Source of the DNA: Martinezella lusitana | GTDB lineage: Bacteria > Pseudomonadota > Alphaproteobacteria > Rhizobiales > Rhizobiaceae | Direction: 5' to 3' | Assembly (NCBI RefSeq): GCF_010668395.1 | Contig: NZ_WUEY01000015.1 | Coordinates: 62,001-126,000 of the forward strand | DNA: 64,000 nucleotides | Shown here: piece after piece, positions 52,075-60,479 of the stretch | How positions within the stretch are numbered: position 1 is the stretch's first letter | Layout: each line of letters opens with the position of its first letter | Notes under the pieces: generated by a model | Seen by the model: the letters and a program-made list of their open reading frames with translations, nothing else | The model's database searches: none | Told to the model about the DNA's origin: nothing | Program-made: the position numbers and the translations under genes

Positions 52075-52082
52075 AATGACAA
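52068..52082. promoter_or_regulatory. Palindrome TTGTCAT-A-ATGACAA over the MocR start
   Basis: A perfect 7-bp inverted repeat (52068-52074 and 52076-52082) covers the start codon of the MocR gene. A further attgtca lies at about 52153. It may be an autoregulatory operator; binding is inferred. Confidence 0.45.
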
Positions 52083-52103
52083 TTTCCTAGATTGTCTCCC
52101 TCC

Positions 52104-52125
52104 TTGAGTCAAGTCTATGACTCAA
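52104..52125. promoter_or_regulatory. Inverted repeat TTGAGTCA-N6-TGACTCAA in the MocR/DUF1127 gap
   Basis: A perfect 8-bp inverted repeat (52104-52111 and 52118-52125) with six bases between lies midway between the divergent MocR gene and the DUF1127 gene. It is a good operator candidate for the regulator. Confidence 0.5.
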
Positions 52126-52173
52126 TTTGTATCGTTTGGCTCGGTACATCAAAATTGTCACCATCATGCGAGA

Positions 52174-52425
52174 ATGAAAATGAGTACAATAGATGCAATC
52201 TGTTCGGCCGATGTGCAGGAATCCTGCTCGGCTGATATCGCAAAGGGGGCGGCGCAGCCAAGGCCGCATCCGATGCGTCGGCTTTGGGCCTTCTATTTGC
52301 GTTGGCTGGAGAAGCGCGAAAGCCGGTGGGTACTGCGCGAGCTGACGGACGATCAGCTGCGCGATATCGGCCTGACGCGCCGCGAGGCGGCAACGGAAGC
52401 GAAGAAGTCGTTCTTCTGGGATTGA
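52174..52425 (+). CDS. DUF1127 small protein
   Basis: The 83-residue protein ends in the DUF1127 motif: WLEKRESRWVLRELTDDQLRDIGLTRREA. Small Arg-rich DUF1127 proteins are common in rhizobia; some act in RNA or phosphate-related regulation, but none assigns this one. The start is uncertain: ATG 52174 or 52180; an ATG at 52117 lies inside the inverted repeat and is unlikely. It is divergent from the MocR regulator. Confidence 0.8.
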   Translation: MKMSTIDAICSADVQESCSADIAKGAAQPRPHPMRRLWAFYLRWLEKRESRWVLRELTDDQLRDIGLTRREAATEAKKSFFWD

Positions 52426-52472
52426 GCGCGGTGGACGCAGTCCTGCGCGCGGCGTGCGGCCTTCGGGATGGC

Positions 52473-53006
52473 TTACGTTAGATCCAGAACCGAATGAACG
52501 AAGTCCACCCGTTCCCCGACGCCGATTTTCGGCAGGATGTGAACCTCGTAGCCGAGGGCCGGATAGGTGGTGCGCAGCCGTTCATATTCCGCAACCGCCG
52601 CCGAAAAATCGTGCCGTCGCTCGTGGTCGCCGACATATATTTCCGGCCATGGCGGCGTCAGGAAGACATGGCTGTTGTAGCGATGCGATTGGCCGAGCGA
52701 AGCCAGGACTTGCTCGCCCGTCAGATGCTCGATCGCCGATGCCGCATCGATCAATCCCCTGTCGAAAAAGACCGTGCCGGAAGTTGCCTTCGCTTTCTCG
52801 CGATCGGCCAGCGACATGGCGATTGCCCGGCGCGCGAACGCCGGTGCGTCGACCCATGGCAAGGCGGAGCCGTCGCCTTCCAGTTCCTCGATGACGATGC
52901 GCCGCCCCGGCTCCTCGACAGTGGAGTGACCACGGCGCTTGAGCGCTTCCAGCAATGTGGATTTGCCGCCGCCGGAGCAGCCTGAAAGAATGACAAATCT
53001 GTCCAT
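52473..53006 (-). CDS. AAA_28-type P-loop ATPase/kinase-like protein
   Basis: The 177-residue protein has a Walker A motif, S-G-C-S-G-G-G-K-S-T, right after the start and a Walker B-like FFDRGLIDAAS. The family (AAA_28, COG3911) has no known substrate; the small kinase-like fold suggests a nucleotide or metabolite kinase. The ATG at 53006 follows AGGGA. It sits in the group of unrelated genes between purQ and purL. Confidence 0.85.
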   Translation of the reverse strand: MDRFVILSGCSGGGKSTLLEALKRRGHSTVEEPGRRIVIEELEGDGSALPWVDAPAFARRAIAMSLADREKAKATSGTVFFDRGLIDAASAIEHLTGEQVLASLGQSHRYNSHVFLTPPWPEIYVGDHERRHDFSAAVAEYERLRTTYPALGYEVHILPKIGVGERVDFVHSVLDLT

Positions 53007-53080
53007 GACAACGATCCCTGATGTTGAGGGCAGGTCATGCGTCGGTAGCTGGTTTGCCGCTGAGGCGGAAGGCCTCAGGC

Positions 53081-53488
53081 CTAGCTGCAGTTCTTGGAGC
53101 CCGCGGCCCAGCGGTTGACGTCGCCCGTGATGCGGCCGCCGGAGGCGCCGCCCATCATCGGACCGAAGGCCTGCAGCTGCGCGGGATTGCCTTCCGCCTG
53201 CACAACGAGCGACGGCCTGCCGGTCGGATGTTTCTTGTCGACCACGAGGATGCGCGGACGACCGGTGAAGGAGTTGAGCTCCGGAGAGAGCTGATAGCCG
53301 GAGAAGGCCGGATCGGACGACTTGAACCAGCAGGCGCTGGCATTGAGCATGACGCGCTCCATCGTCGACAGGGCGCTGTGATCGGTCGCATTGATGCTCG
53401 GCGGACGCGGGCCGCACGAGGTCACCAGCAGCCCGAGCATCGCGATGGCAGCGGCGGAGTAAAATCCTGTCAGGAGGCGAGGGCGCAT
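53081..53488 (-). CDS. Putative lipoprotein
   Basis: The 135-residue product has a lipobox-like L-L-V-T-S-C with the cysteine at about residue 25, so it is probably lipid-anchored in the envelope. The mature part is Pro/Gly/Ser-rich and contains two further cysteines (SACWFK and the C-terminal KNCS). I do not recognise the family. An ATG one codon upstream (53491) is equally possible. Confidence 0.78.
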   Translation of the reverse strand: MRPRLLTGFYSAAAIAMLGLLVTSCGPRPPSINATDHSALSTMERVMLNASACWFKSSDPAFSGYQLSPELNSFTGRPRILVVDKKHPTGRPSLVVQAEGNPAQLQAFGPMMGGASGGRITGDVNRWAAGSKNCS

Positions 53489-53611
53489 CAATCTCTTTCC
53501 AATGAGGCGGTTAAGGCTGTTCGGCCGAAGATCGCCGGATCGCTTTCCGGCGTCCTGCTGTTTTATGCAAAGACGCCGATTTTATGGTTCCGATACCGGG
53601 GCAGCCTGTTA

Positions 53612-54283
53612 TCAGGCTGCGATCACGCCGAGCGCGGAGGCAAACAGCCCACGGCCATCGCTGCCGCCGTGAGCAGCCTCGATCAGATTTTCCGGGTGCG
53701 GCATCATGCCGAGCACATTGCCCTTGGCGTTCATCACGCCGGCGATGTCGTTGACCGAGCCGTTCGGGTTGGTGCCTTCGGCATAGCGGAAGACCACCTG
53801 GCCATTGTCCTCGATCGCCTTCAGCGTCTCGGCGTCGGCGAAATAATTGCCATCGTGATGCGCGACCGGGCTGCGGATGATCTGGCCCTTGGCGTAGGCA
53901 GCGGTGAAATCCGTCTCGGCGTTGACGACTTCAAGCTTTATTTCGCGGCAGACGAACTTGAGCGAGGCGTTGCGCATCAGCGCCCCGGGCAACATCCCCG
54001 CTTCCAGCAGGATCTGGAAACCGTTGCACACGCCGAGAACCTTGACGCCCTTGTCTGCCTTGTCCTTGATCGCCTGCATGATCGGCATGCGGGCGGCGAT
54101 TGCGCCGCAACGCAGATAGTCGCCGTAGGAGAAGCCGCCGGGAATGACGATCAGATCGACATCCGGAATCTCGGTCTCGGTCTGCCACACGGTCACCGGC
54201 GCATGACCGGAAATCTTGGTCAGTGCCGCGATCATATCGCGATCGCGATTGAGGCCGGGGAGTTGGACGACTGCTGATTTCAT
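53612..54283 (-). CDS. purQ: Phosphoribosylformylglycinamidine synthase subunit PurQ
   Basis: PurQ is the glutaminase subunit of FGAM synthase. The 223-residue class I amidotransferase has the nucleophile cysteine in GVCNGFQ and the His-Glu segment HPEN near the C-terminus. The oxyanion GGFSYGDYLRCGAIAA precedes it. The ATG at 54283 is used. It lies 103 bases after purS and is followed by the lipoprotein gene instead of purL. Confidence 0.97.
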   Translation of the reverse strand: MKSAVVQLPGLNRDRDMIAALTKISGHAPVTVWQTETEIPDVDLIVIPGGFSYGDYLRCGAIAARMPIMQAIKDKADKGVKVLGVCNGFQILLEAGMLPGALMRNASLKFVCREIKLEVVNAETDFTAAYAKGQIIRSPVAHHDGNYFADAETLKAIEDNGQVVFRYAEGTNPNGSVNDIAGVMNAKGNVLGMMPHPENLIEAAHGGSDGRGLFASALGVIAA

Positions 54284-54386
54284 GATGCTGATCCCGCAAC
54301 AGGCTAGGGGTAATCGCTGGAATATTCTTCGTGAGCCATACTCCATCGCCTCAGGCAAAGGAAGAACGGCTCGCGAAAGAGGACGA

Positions 54387-54629
54387 TCAGTCGATCGAAA
54401 TGCTGAAGTTCTCGATCACCGTATTGGCGAGAAGCTTTTCGCACATGGCTTTGAGATCCGCCTCGGCCTTGCTCTTGTCCGTGCCTTCCAGCTCGAGATC
54501 GAAGACCTTGCCCTGGCGGACCTGGTGAACGCCGTCAAAGCCGAGCGCACCGAGCGCGCCTTCGATTGCCTTGCCCTGCGGATCGAGAACGCCGTTCTTC
54601 AGCGTGACGGTTACACGAGCCTTGATCAC
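54387..54629 (-). CDS. purS: Phosphoribosylformylglycinamidine synthase subunit PurS
   Basis: This 80-residue protein bridges PurL and PurQ. It shows the typical start IKARVTVTLKNGVLDPQG, the GVHQVRQGKVFDLEL strand and a C-terminal MCEKLLANTVIENF. It is 17 bases after purC and is probably co-transcribed with it. Confidence 0.97.
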   Translation of the reverse strand: MIKARVTVTLKNGVLDPQGKAIEGALGALGFDGVHQVRQGKVFDLELEGTDKSKAEADLKAMCEKLLANTVIENFSISID

Positions 54630-54646
54630 GATTGTCCTTTCTGAAC

Positions 54647-55411
54647 TTACTTGACGAGAACCGGGCCCGTGCCACGCACGGGTTCGTTTTCATTGATAAT
54701 GCCGAGGCGGCGCGCCACTTCGGAATAGGCTTCCAGCAAGCCGCCCATGTCGCGGCGGAAGCGATCCTTGTCCATCTTCTCATGGGTTTCTATGTCCCAG
54801 AGACGGCAGCTGTCCGGCGAGATTTCGTCCGCGAGGATGATGCGCATCATGTCGCCTTCGAACAGGCGGCCGCATTCGATCTTGAAATCGACGAGCTGGA
54901 TGCCGACGCCGAGGAAAAGGCCGGTCATGAAATCGTTGACGCGGATGGCGAGCGCCATGATGTCATCGAGTTCCGCCGGATTGGCCCAGCCGAAGGCGGT
55001 GATGTGCTCTTCGGAGACCATCGGGTCTTCGAGCGCGTCGGACTTGTAGTAGAATTCGATGATCGAGCGCGGCAGCACCACGCCTTCCTCGATGCCGAGG
55101 CGCTTGGCGAGCGAGCCGGCGGCAACGTTGCGCACGACGATCTCGAGCGGAATCATCTCCACTTCCTTGATCAGCTGCTCGCGCATGTTGAGGCGGCGGA
55201 TGAAATGCGTGGGAATGCCGATCTTGTTCAGATGGCTGAAAATATACTCGCAGATGCGATTGTTCAGAACACCCTTGCCATCGATGACTTCGTGCTTCTT
55301 CTTGTTGAAGGCGGTGGCATCGTCCTTGAAGAACTGGATCAGCGTGCCCGGCTCAGGCCCTTCGTAAAGGATCTTGGCCTTGCCTTCGTAAATACGGCGG
55401 CGACGGTTCAT
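54647..55411 (-). CDS. purC: Phosphoribosylaminoimidazole-succinocarboxamide synthase
   Basis: SAICAR synthetase joins CAIR with aspartate using ATP. The 254-residue protein has IYEGKAKILYEG, the segment FIRRLNMREQLIKEVEMIPLEIVVRN and LVDFKIECGR with DSCRLWD, all typical. The ATG at 55411 is used; the frame upstream is open but has no family match. It is the first gene of purC-purS-purQ. Confidence 0.98.
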   Translation of the reverse strand: MNRRRRIYEGKAKILYEGPEPGTLIQFFKDDATAFNKKKHEVIDGKGVLNNRICEYIFSHLNKIGIPTHFIRRLNMREQLIKEVEMIPLEIVVRNVAAGSLAKRLGIEEGVVLPRSIIEFYYKSDALEDPMVSEEHITAFGWANPAELDDIMALAIRVNDFMTGLFLGVGIQLVDFKIECGRLFEGDMMRIILADEISPDSCRLWDIETHEKMDKDRFRRDMGGLLEAYSEVARRLGIINENEPVRGTGPVLVK

Positions 55412-55573
55412 TGTTATTGTTCTCTGTCTTTGGCGCTCTCGGGATAGCGCAAGTGGATCATACGTGGGCGTCCCCATAACGGATAAGAAGCGAATTCACA
55501 ATCCGCCTGCGCCTCCTTCCTCGGAATTCCGGCCTCGGCGGGGCGCCAATGCTAGAATCGGGATCCTGTCTTG

Positions 55574-55594
55574 GCCTGTTTTACAGGCTTTTGT
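55574..55594 (+). terminator. Orphan terminator-like hairpin on the plus strand
   Basis: gcctgt (55574-55579), loop ttt, acaggc (55583-55588), then TTTTGT. It points along the plus strand between two minus-strand genes, so no coding gene uses it. See the sRNA finding. Confidence 0.55.
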
Positions 55595-55676
55595 CTGACG
55601 ATGGAATGAAGGTGCCCGGTACTTCACAGGCTAGTGAGGCAAGGCGCATCCTATTCCGTTGTCGCTGCCGACACAA

Positions 55677-56231
55677 TCAGGGCTTCAACTGGCTCAGGAA
55701 CTTGGCGAAGACCATCGTGCCTTCGGGCCAGGGGCCGTGTCCGGATTCGGTATTTATGTGGCCTGCTTCGCCGGCATCGATCAGGAGCGAACCCCAGCTA
55801 TTGGCAATGTCGTCCGCATGTTCGTAGCTGCCGAAGGGATCGTTGCGGCTGGCGATCGTGATCGATGGGAACGGCAGGGGATCGCGCGGATAGGGCCCGA
55901 AGGTCATCAGATGCTTCGGTCTGATGCCGGGATTGGCGACATCCGGCGGAGCGACGAAGAAAGCGCCCGCGACCTTGTTGCGAAATTGCGGAATGGCATG
56001 GATCACCGAGGGAATGCCGAGCGAATGCGCCACGAGCACGACGGGCTTGTCCGAAGCATTCACCTCCTCGGCGATACGGGCGGCCCAATCATCGCGCACG
56101 GGCTTCGACCATTCCGCCTGCTCCACGCGCCGCGCGGTCGAGAGCTTCTGCTCCCAACGGGTCTGCCAGTGGTCGGGGCCGGAATTCGTATAGCCGGGGA
56201 TGATAAGGATATTTGCGTCGGAGGCTTTCAT
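55677..56231 (-). CDS. RBBP9/YdeN-type serine hydrolase
   Basis: The 184-residue alpha/beta hydrolase has the nucleophile elbow A-H-S-L-G, the N-terminal ILIIPGYTNSGPDHWQ and the late GHGPWPEG with the catalytic histidine, as in the RBBP9/YdeN family. Substrate is unknown. Confidence 0.9.
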   Translation of the reverse strand: MKASDANILIIPGYTNSGPDHWQTRWEQKLSTARRVEQAEWSKPVRDDWAARIAEEVNASDKPVVLVAHSLGIPSVIHAIPQFRNKVAGAFFVAPPDVANPGIRPKHLMTFGPYPRDPLPFPSITIASRNDPFGSYEHADDIANSWGSLLIDAGEAGHINTESGHGPWPEGTMVFAKFLSQLKP

Positions 56232-56401
56232 GATGGCGCCGATGTGGAAAAGGTGAACTCAACTGTCAAGGGAGAAAGGCGACAATTGCGGCAAAATTTG
56301 CTAATATGGCAGCTGCCGGTAGCGAATGATGATGTCGGCATCCATTTTGCCGTCATTTTGCGCCGCCTGCCGAGCACGTCGAGGTTGAGGAGGAGAGCAT
56401 T

Positions 56402-57202
56402 ATGACGGCCTTTCATGTCATGGCGGGAGCGGATCATACTTTTAGCCGACCAGCCATTCGCAAGATCGGTATCGCCGATCTCGTCGACGCCCTGAAGCTA
56501 GGGCTGGACGACTTCAGCGAGAAGCCATCCCACTACGTTTTTCTGTGTCTGATGTACCCGATAGCGGGCATCGCGCTGGCGATCTGGAGCACGGACCAGA
56601 ACCTGTTGCCGCTGTTGTTTCCATTGATGTCCGGTTTTGCCCTGCTGGGCCCGATCGCCGCAATCGGCCTCTATGAGATCAGCCGACGCCGGGAAAAGGG
56701 GCTGGATACGTCGTGGAGCCATGCATTCGACGTGCGGTTCTCGCCGGCATTGCCGTCGATCATCGTCGCCGGCCTCATGCTGTTCGGCCTTTTCATCGTC
56801 TGGCTGTTCGTGGCGCAGAATATCTACTTCATCTATTTCGGCGATGGCGTGCCGCCCACGCTTTCCTCCTTCGTGTCGAGCGTCCTGACAACGCCGGAAG
56901 GCATGGCGATGATGCTTTGGGGCGATCTGATCGGCTTCCTCTTCGCGCTCGTCGTACTGGCGACTACGGTCGTCACCTTCCCGCTGCTGCTGGACCGTGA
57001 CGTCGGCGTCGTCGCGGCGATCGATGCGAGCATCCGGGCGACGCTGACCAATCCGGTGCCGGTGGCGGTCTGGGGCCTGATCGTGGCGGCGCTGCTTGTC
57101 ATCGGCAGCATCCCGGTCTTTGCCGGGTTGGCGGTTGTCATGCCGATACTCGGTCATGCATCCTGGCATCTCTATCGCAAACTGGTGGTATCCGAAGGGT
57201 AG
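56402..57202 (+). CDS. DUF2189-family integral membrane protein
   Basis: The 266-residue protein has about six membrane segments and the DUF2189 signature region: IADLVDALKLGLDDF near the start, then AIGLYEISRRREKGLD. Function is unknown for the family. It is followed by a second membrane protein on the same strand. Confidence 0.85.
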   Translation: MTAFHVMAGADHTFSRPAIRKIGIADLVDALKLGLDDFSEKPSHYVFLCLMYPIAGIALAIWSTDQNLLPLLFPLMSGFALLGPIAAIGLYEISRRREKGLDTSWSHAFDVRFSPALPSIIVAGLMLFGLFIVWLFVAQNIYFIYFGDGVPPTLSSFVSSVLTTPEGMAMMLWGDLIGFLFALVVLATTVVTFPLLLDRDVGVVAAIDASIRATLTNPVPVAVWGLIVAALLVIGSIPVFAGLAVVMPILGHASWHLYRKLVVSEG

Positions 57203-57288
57203 ATACAGCCATTACAGACGGCGCGTTGCCATCACTGGAACCGTGGCGCGCTTCTCGCGTTGATCCGCATCATCAGGAGATGCGGATC

Positions 57289-57804
57289 ATGACCCGGCTT
57301 ACGCATGTTTTTACCCGCTTTGCAGTCGTGGTTTCGGAATGGACGGGCAAGCCGGCGATCTTCGTCCTGGCGCTGTGCTCCGTCATTCTATGGGGCGCCA
57401 CCGGCCCGATCTTCCATTATTCCGACACCTGGCAGCTGGTCATCAATACCAGCACGACGATCGTCACGTTCCTGATGGTTTTCCTGCTCCAGAACGCGCA
57501 GACGCGAGACACGCGGGCCATTCAGGCCAAACTCAACGAACTGATCCTGACCAGTGCCGCCGAAAATCGTTTCGTCGGGATAGAGAACCTCGACGAGGAG
57601 GATCTCAAGCACCTCGACCGGCTCGTGGGAAAGGCGGCAAAGCGCCAGCAGGACCAATTCGAAGGCAAGGATGAAGGACGTGTCGAGCAAAGTCGCGTGA
57701 TCGTCGCGAAATCGGCGAGCAAACGAAAAAGGCGGCGCGTCAGTCGCGCCGCCTCAACCAAGGAGCAATCTAAAACGGCAGCTTCTAGCCGAAAACCCGC
57801 TTGA
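57289..57804 (+). CDS. Low-affinity iron permease-family membrane protein
   Basis: The 171-residue protein matches the low-affinity iron permease family (PF04120): VSEWTGKPAIFVLALCSVILWG, then HYSDTWQLVINTSTTIVTFLMVFLLQNAQ-type segments, and an acidic IENLDEEDLKHLD tail. Ion transport by bacterial members is unproven. The last 25 residues are basic and coincide with the purB terminator. The ATG at 57289 is preceded by AGGAG. It overlaps the end of purB by 20 bases, tail to tail. Confidence 0.87.
   Translation: MTRLTHVFTRFAVVVSEWTGKPAIFVLALCSVILWGATGPIFHYSDTWQLVINTSTTIVTFLMVFLLQNAQTRDTRAIQAKLNELILTSAAENRFVGIENLDEEDLKHLDRLVGKAAKRQQDQFEGKDEGRVEQSRVIVAKSASKRKRRRVSRAASTKEQSKTAASSRKPA
57731..57753 (-). 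terminator. purB terminator inside the convergent permease-like gene
   Basis: ggcggcgcg (57731-57739) and cgcgccgcc (57745-57753) form a 9-bp stem with a 5-base loop. On the minus strand TTTTTCGTTT follows (57721-57730), a classic terminator for purB. It is also codons 148-155 of the permease-like gene, giving an Arg-rich tail. Confidence 0.85.
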
Positions 57805-59086
57805 AGATCGTATCGACATGCTTGGTGTGATAGCCGAGGTCGAATTTTTCGCGGATATCCTCCTCGGAAAGGGCGGCGCGCACCTCCTGGTCGGCGAGCA
57901 GTTCCTCAAGGAAATCCTTGCCTTGCTCCCAGACCTTCATGGCGTTGCGCTGCACGAGGCGGTAGGCGTCCTCGCGGGAAACGCCGGCCTGGGTCAGCGC
58001 CAGCAGCACGCGCTGCGAGTGAACAAGTCCGCGGAACTTGTTCAGGTTCTTCATCATGTTTTCCGGGTAGACGAGAAGCTTGTCGACGACGCTGGTCAGG
58101 CGGGACAGCGCAAAATCGAGCGTCACGGTCGCGTCGGGGCCGATCATGCGCTCGACGGACGAGTGCGAGATATCGCGCTCGTGCCAGAGGGCGACATTTT
58201 CCATGGCCGGGATCGAATAGGAGCGGACCATGCGGGCAAGGCCCGTCAGGTTTTCCGTCAGCACCGGATTGCGCTTGTGCGGCATGGCGGACGAGCCCTT
58301 CTGGCCCGGAGAGAAATACTCTTCCGCTTCCAGAACTTCGGTGCGCTGCAGATGGCGGATTTCGGTGGCAAGGCGCTCGATCGAGGAGGCGACGACGCCG
58401 AGGGTGGCGAAGAACATCGCGTGGCGGTCGCGCGGGATGACCTGGGTGGAGACCGGCTCCGGCTTCAGGCCGAGTGCGGCGGCGACATGTTCCTCGACGC
58501 GGGGATCGATGTTGGCGAAGGTGCCGACGGCGCCGGAAATGGCGCAGGTGGCGACTTCTTCGCGGGCTGCGATCAGGCGCTGCTTGCAGCGCTCGAATTC
58601 GGCATAGGCCAGCGCCAGCTTGATGCCGAAGGTGATCGGCTCTGCATGAATGCCGTGCGAGCGGCCGATGGTAACGGTGTCCTTGTGCTCGAAGGCGCGG
58701 CGCTTCAGCGCTTCCAGAAGCTTGTCGATATCGGCGAGCAACAGGTCGCTGGCGCGCACGAGCTGCACGTTGAAGCAGGTATCGAGCACGTCGGAGGAGG
58801 TCATGCCCTGGTGAACGAACCGCGCATCCGGACCGACGATTTCGGCGAGATGCGTGAGGAAGGCGATGACGTCGTGTTTCGTCACGGCTTCGATCTCGTC
58901 GATGCGGGCGACGTCGAACGTGGCCTTGCCGCCCTTTTCCCAGATGGTGTCCGCAGCCGATTTCGGGATGACGCCGAGGGCTGCCAGCGCGTCACAGGCA
59001 TGGGCCTCGATCTCGAACCAGATGCGAAACTTGGTTTCGGGCGACCAGATGGCGACCATTTCCGGTCGGGAGTAGCGCGGGATCAT
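57785..59086 (-). CDS. purB: Adenylosuccinate lyase
   Basis: PurB cleaves SAICAR and adenylosuccinate, releasing fumarate. The 433-residue protein has the start MIPRYSRPEMVAIW, the HDVIAFLTHLAEIVG segment, the catalytic-region GRSHGIHAEP and the fumarase-superfamily signature SSAMPHKRNPV. The ATG at 59086 is used. Its terminator lies about 30 bases past the stop, within the convergent gene. Confidence 0.97.
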   Translation of the reverse strand: MIPRYSRPEMVAIWSPETKFRIWFEIEAHACDALAALGVIPKSAADTIWEKGGKATFDVARIDEIEAVTKHDVIAFLTHLAEIVGPDARFVHQGMTSSDVLDTCFNVQLVRASDLLLADIDKLLEALKRRAFEHKDTVTIGRSHGIHAEPITFGIKLALAYAEFERCKQRLIAAREEVATCAISGAVGTFANIDPRVEEHVAAALGLKPEPVSTQVIPRDRHAMFFATLGVVASSIERLATEIRHLQRTEVLEAEEYFSPGQKGSSAMPHKRNPVLTENLTGLARMVRSYSIPAMENVALWHERDISHSSVERMIGPDATVTLDFALSRLTSVVDKLLVYPENMMKNLNKFRGLVHSQRVLLALTQAGVSREDAYRLVQRNAMKVWEQGKDFLEELLADQEVRAALSEEDIREKFDLGYHTKHVDTIFKRVFG

Positions 59087-59204
59087 AGGCTCAAAGCTTT
59101 CTTGGCTATCGGAAAAGGAAAACTCGGCGCCCCCATAACAAAGACGGGCGGCAATCACAATGTTTCAAGGGCACAATGTTTGTTGGGCCGATCTTTCGTG
59201 CGTC

Positions 59205-59726
59205 TCAACGGCTCTGGCGAGCAAGATAGGCGGAAACGGCGGTCAGGCATAGCAGGCCGACCGGCAGAAACAGAGTAAGGCCGAGGACGGCGAACTGGTA
59301 GACGGCGCTGGCGCCGGTGAACAGGAACTGGAATATCCAGACGAGCGAGCCGAACGGCGCGTGCCAGCGCGAATAGAACCAGCGATAGTCCATCGCGAAA
59401 ATGAATGCCGTCATCGCCGCAGTGCCGATGGAGAGCGCCAGAAAGAAGGCCGCGAAACGCGCGCTGGTCGGTCGGCCACGCGCGAAACGGCGGGTAAACG
59501 GCACGAGAATGGGCCAGGAGAGAGCGCCCCCGAAGAAATAGACGAGAGCAAGGGCCGCGAGGTGGCTGGTCAGAAGGCCGTTGCGCAGGAAGAGGGCCAC
59601 GAGTGCGGAGGCGGCCATCGCCGCGCCCCAGCAGACCGCACTGCCGAAAACCTCGCGGCAATGCGATGCGACGGTCCTTGCCCGGCCCGTCGCGACGATG
59701 GTGTTGGTCGGATTAGTTTGATCCAA
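59205..59726 (-). CDS. Small four-span membrane protein overlapping rpe
   Basis: The frame encodes about 173 residues with four hydrophobic segments, for example VCWGAAMAASALVALFL, LAALALVYFFGGALSW and the C-terminal VLGLTLFLPVGLLCL. I chose the TTG at 59726, preceded by GAGG six bases upstream, which overlaps the rpe end by 14 bases; an open frame continues further upstream, through rpe in another frame, and is not used. I do not recognise the family. Confidence 0.7.
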   Translation of the reverse strand: MDQTNPTNTIVATGRARTVASHCREVFGSAVCWGAAMAASALVALFLRNGLLTSHLAALALVYFFGGALSWPILVPFTRRFARGRPTSARFAAFFLALSIGTAAMTAFIFAMDYRWFYSRWHAPFGSLVWIFQFLFTGASAVYQFAVLGLTLFLPVGLLCLTAVSAYLARQSR

Positions 59727-60399
59727 CGCGACCTCGTTCGGCGGCGGCCCTGAGATCGCCGACCGTCTGGCGATAGGCTTCGACCGATTCGCCCTTGAAG
59801 ATCGCCGAGCCTGCGACAAGAACGTTTGCGCCGGAGGCGGTGATGAGAGGAGCGGTTTCCACCGAAACGCCGCCGTCGACTTCGAGCTCGATCGGGCGGT
59901 CACCGATCAGGGACCTGGCGTTGCGGATCTTGTCGGCCATGGCCGGAATGAACTTCTGGCCGCCGAAACCCGGATTGACCGACATGATGAGAATCAGGTC
60001 GATATCGTCGAGCACGTTTTCCAGCACGGACAGCGGCGTTGCCGGATTGAGGGTGACGCCGACCTTCTTGCCGAGATGACGGATCGTTTGCAGCGAACGG
60101 TGCAGGTGCACGCCGGCTTCAGCGTGGACCGTGATGCGGTCGCAGCCGGCTTTGGCAAAGGCTTCCAGATAGGGATCGGCCGGCGAGATCATCAGGTGGC
60201 AGTCGAAGGTGGCGGTCGTATAGGGGCGCAGCGCCTTGATGACATCGGCGCCGAAGGAGATGTTCGGCACGAAATGGCCGTCCATGACATCCAGATGGAT
60301 CCAGTCGGCTCCGGCTTCGGTCACATCCTTGACTTCCTGTCCGAGCTTGGCGAAGTCGGCTGCGAGAATGGAAGGGGCAATGCGGATCGGCAAGGTCAT
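59713..60399 (-). CDS. rpe: Ribulose-phosphate 3-epimerase
   Basis: Rpe interconverts ribulose 5-phosphate and xylulose 5-phosphate in the pentose phosphate pathway. The 228-residue TIM barrel has SILAADFAKLGQEV, HLDVMDGHFVPN with the metal ligands, MSVNPGFGGQ and the VDGGV phosphate site. The start is the ATG at 60399. The next membrane-protein gene overlaps its end. Confidence 0.97.
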   Translation of the reverse strand: MTLPIRIAPSILAADFAKLGQEVKDVTEAGADWIHLDVMDGHFVPNISFGADVIKALRPYTTATFDCHLMISPADPYLEAFAKAGCDRITVHAEAGVHLHRSLQTIRHLGKKVGVTLNPATPLSVLENVLDDIDLILIMSVNPGFGGQKFIPAMADKIRNARSLIGDRPIELEVDGGVSVETAPLITASGANVLVAGSAIFKGESVEAYRQTVGDLRAAAERGRVGSN

Positions 60400-60479
60400 G
60401 GGTAGCTGAGCTCCATCTGATTTTTCGCGACTGGATTAGCACCGCTATCGAGGCCAAACAACCGCCCGAACGGATCGCT

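Noticed and set aside
57818..59278. A 486-codon plus-strand frame opposite purB
   Set aside because: It is an antisense shadow of purB with no motif.
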